Assembly (NCBI RefSeq): GCF_001905795.1
Contig: NZ_LIXJ01000021.1
Coordinates: 1-64,000, forward strand
From: Streptomyces sp. CB01580
Lineage (GTDB): Bacteria; Actinomycetota; Actinomycetes; Streptomycetales; Streptomycetaceae
DNA length: 64,000 bases
Direction of reading: 5' to 3'
Shown here one piece after another: positions 62,641-64,000 of the stretch; positions within the stretch are counted from its first letter, which is position 1; each line of letters starts with the position of its first letter. The position numbers and the translations under genes are program-made. Under the pieces are notes generated by a model. It made no database searches and was not told the DNA's origin. It saw nothing but the letters and a program-made list of their open reading frames with translations.

Positions 62641-62843
62641 TCCGGCCACCGGTGCCGGCGGGCGTCCCCGCCACCCGTCGCGGTGGGCGTCCCGCCGCGT
62701 GGCCGGCCCGCCGTCCGGCGCCTTTGGGCCCGGACAGCGGGCCGGCCCCCGCTCCGACCACCGCCCTCCGATACGGGTGGCCGAGCCCCCATCTCCGTCC
62801 GTCGTGCGGGCCCATCGGCCCGCGTTCACATCGAGGAATCAAC

Positions 62844-64000
62844 ATGGACTCGTCGCCGGGAGCCACCCCGTACAACGCCCCCAGCGGGTGCCCGATGCAC
62901 GGTGAGCGCCAGACGTCGCTCTACGGGCCGGAGTTCGCGGCCGATCCGCAGCGCGTGTACGACGCGTTCCGCGCACACGGGCCCGCCGCCCCGATCGAGC
63001 TGGCCCCCGGCGTGGACGCCACCCTGGTCGTACAGCACGAGGCCGCGCTCCGGGTGCTGCAGAACCCCTCGTACTTCGCCCGCGACTCACGGCGGTGGGC
63101 GGCGCTCCGGGAAGGGCGCATCGCGCTCGACAGCCCGGTACTGCCCATGATGGCGTACCGGCCGAACTGCCTGTTCACGGACGGTACCGAGCACCTGCGG
63201 CTGCGCAAGGCGGTCACCGAGAGCCTCGCCCGGCTCAACACCACCCGGCTGAGCCGGGACGTCGAGCGCATCGCCGACTACCTGATCGACCAGTTCATCG
63301 AGCGCGGCTCCGCCGACCTGCTGGGCGACTACGCCAAGCTGCTGCCGCTGCTGCTCTTCAACCAGCTGTTCGGCTGCCCCGGCGACATCGGTGACCGACT
63401 GACCCGCGGCATGTCGGGGATCTTCGACGGCGAGGACGTGCTGCGGGCCAACGCGGAGCTGACCGAGAGCCTGATGGAGCTGGTCGCCCTCAAGCGGCGG
63501 CAGCCCGGCGAGGACATCACCTCCTGGCTCATCCAGCACCCGGCCGGTCTGCGGGACGAGGAGCTGAAGGACCAGCTCGTCATGCTGATGGGCGCGGGCA
63601 TCGAGCCGGAGCGCAACCTCATCGCCAACGCGCTGCTGCTCCTGTTGTCCGAGGACACGGGCAGCGCGCAGCGGCGCGGCACCGGGATGCTGGTCGAGGA
63701 CGCCCTCGACGACGTGCTCTGGAACAACCCGCCGATCGCCAACTACGCGACGCACTACCCCGTCCAGGACATGGACCTGGGCGGCGTGACGCTGAAGGCG
63801 GACACGCCCGTACTGATCAGCTTCGCCGCCGCGAACACCGACCCGGCGCTCACCGACGCCCGCCAGACCCTGAGCAAGGGCGCCCATCTGGCCTGGGGCG
63901 CCGGCCCGCACGTCTGCCCGGCGAAGTCCCCGGCCCAGCTCATCGCCCTCACCGCGATCGAGCGGGTCCTCAACAGCGTTCCGGACCTGACCCTCGCCGT
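62844..64000 (+). CDS. cvnE: Conservon cytochrome P450 CvnE (cut at the window end)
   Basis: 385 codons are visible from ATG at 62844. The I-helix region is 'LVMLMGAGIEPERNLIANAL', where the usual acid-threonine pair is altered to 'EPERN'. 'GAGPHVCPAKSPAQLIALTA' holds the heme-binding cysteine. The ExxR motif is not obvious. P450s occur at the end of several Streptomyces conservons; the substrate is unknown. The stop lies beyond the window. Confidence 0.88.
   Translation, partial: MDSSPGATPYNAPSGCPMHGERQTSLYGPEFAADPQRVYDAFRAHGPAAPIELAPGVDATLVVQHEAALRVLQNPSYFARDSRRWAALREGRIALDSPVLPMMAYRPNCLFTDGTEHLRLRKAVTESLARLNTTRLSRDVERIADYLIDQFIERGSADLLGDYAKLLPLLLFNQLFGCPGDIGDRLTRGMSGIFDGEDVLRANAELTESLMELVALKRRQPGEDITSWLIQHPAGLRDEELKDQLVMLMGAGIEPERNLIANALLLLLSEDTGSAQRRGTGMLVEDALDDVLWNNPPIANYATHYPVQDMDLGGVTLKADTPVLISFAAANTDPALTDARQTLSKGAHLAWGAGPHVCPAKSPAQLIALTAIERVLNSVPDLTLA

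Overview
The window is high-GC actinobacterial DNA and almost certainly Streptomyces. Codons are strongly GC-biased with rare TTA leucine codons, there is a complete dnaK-grpE-dnaJ-hspR operon with HspR (HAIR) operators, and there is a conservon (cvnA-E) as well as DUF317, DUF5994, DUF742 and DUF2690 proteins. All product names come from reading the sequence and remembered family features; no database search was run.

Positions 1 to about 25,550 look like the right-hand part of a large integrated mobile element. At its right end a serine integrase (24087-25535) abuts the C-terminal part of a PLP aminotransferase whose N-terminal half is absent from the window, so the element entered that gene and reaches beyond the left edge. 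Behind the integrase lie a winged-helix replication-initiator-like gene carrying six iteron-like repeats (22786-22922), a membrane protein, a zinc-ribbon protein, a MobC-like accessory protein and a relaxase. The cargo to the left includes two TIR-domain proteins, two membrane proteins, a HIT protein, a GIY-YIG protein, a DUF317 protein, a Nudix hydrolase, an XRE/TPR-like regulator and a seven-gene operon (10243-17450). That operon encodes two APH-fold kinases, an archaeal-type SAM synthetase, a histidine phosphatase, a second seryl-tRNA synthetase, a GT4 glycosyltransferase and a truncated alanyl-tRNA-synthetase-like protein. Three of its genes carry TTA codons. It is the best candidate here for an undescribed biosynthetic or self-protection system.

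From 26 to 44 kb the genes are core chromosome: ybjN-like, clpB, the dnaK operon, a sugar transferase, a large membrane Fe-S oxidoreductase, Yip1-like, DUF2690, a phosphoribosyltransferase, dcd and tRNA-Gly. Set inside this core is a small, unusual locus (30315-32044). A secreted protein built of six (G/S)DIAW repeats is translationally coupled to a Rieske-like protein lacking a recognisable iron ligand set, and it is divergent from a LuxR-type regulator with a 20-bp palindrome in front.

From 44.7 to 52.2 kb the 3' end of tRNA-Gly(CCC) is repeated twice more (49348 and 52165), each copy followed by its own hairpin terminator. This marks two adjacent genomic islets without a visible integrase. 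The first holds DUF5994, PRC-barrel and SpoIIE-phosphatase genes. The second holds an AbiEii-like nucleotidyltransferase pair with a damaged catalytic motif, plus a SRPBCC protein.

From 52.4 kb to the end come a DUF998 membrane protein, a secreted PA14/fibronectin-III protein, lipoproteins, a nicotinamidase and the conservon, which runs off the right edge inside its cytochrome P450 gene.
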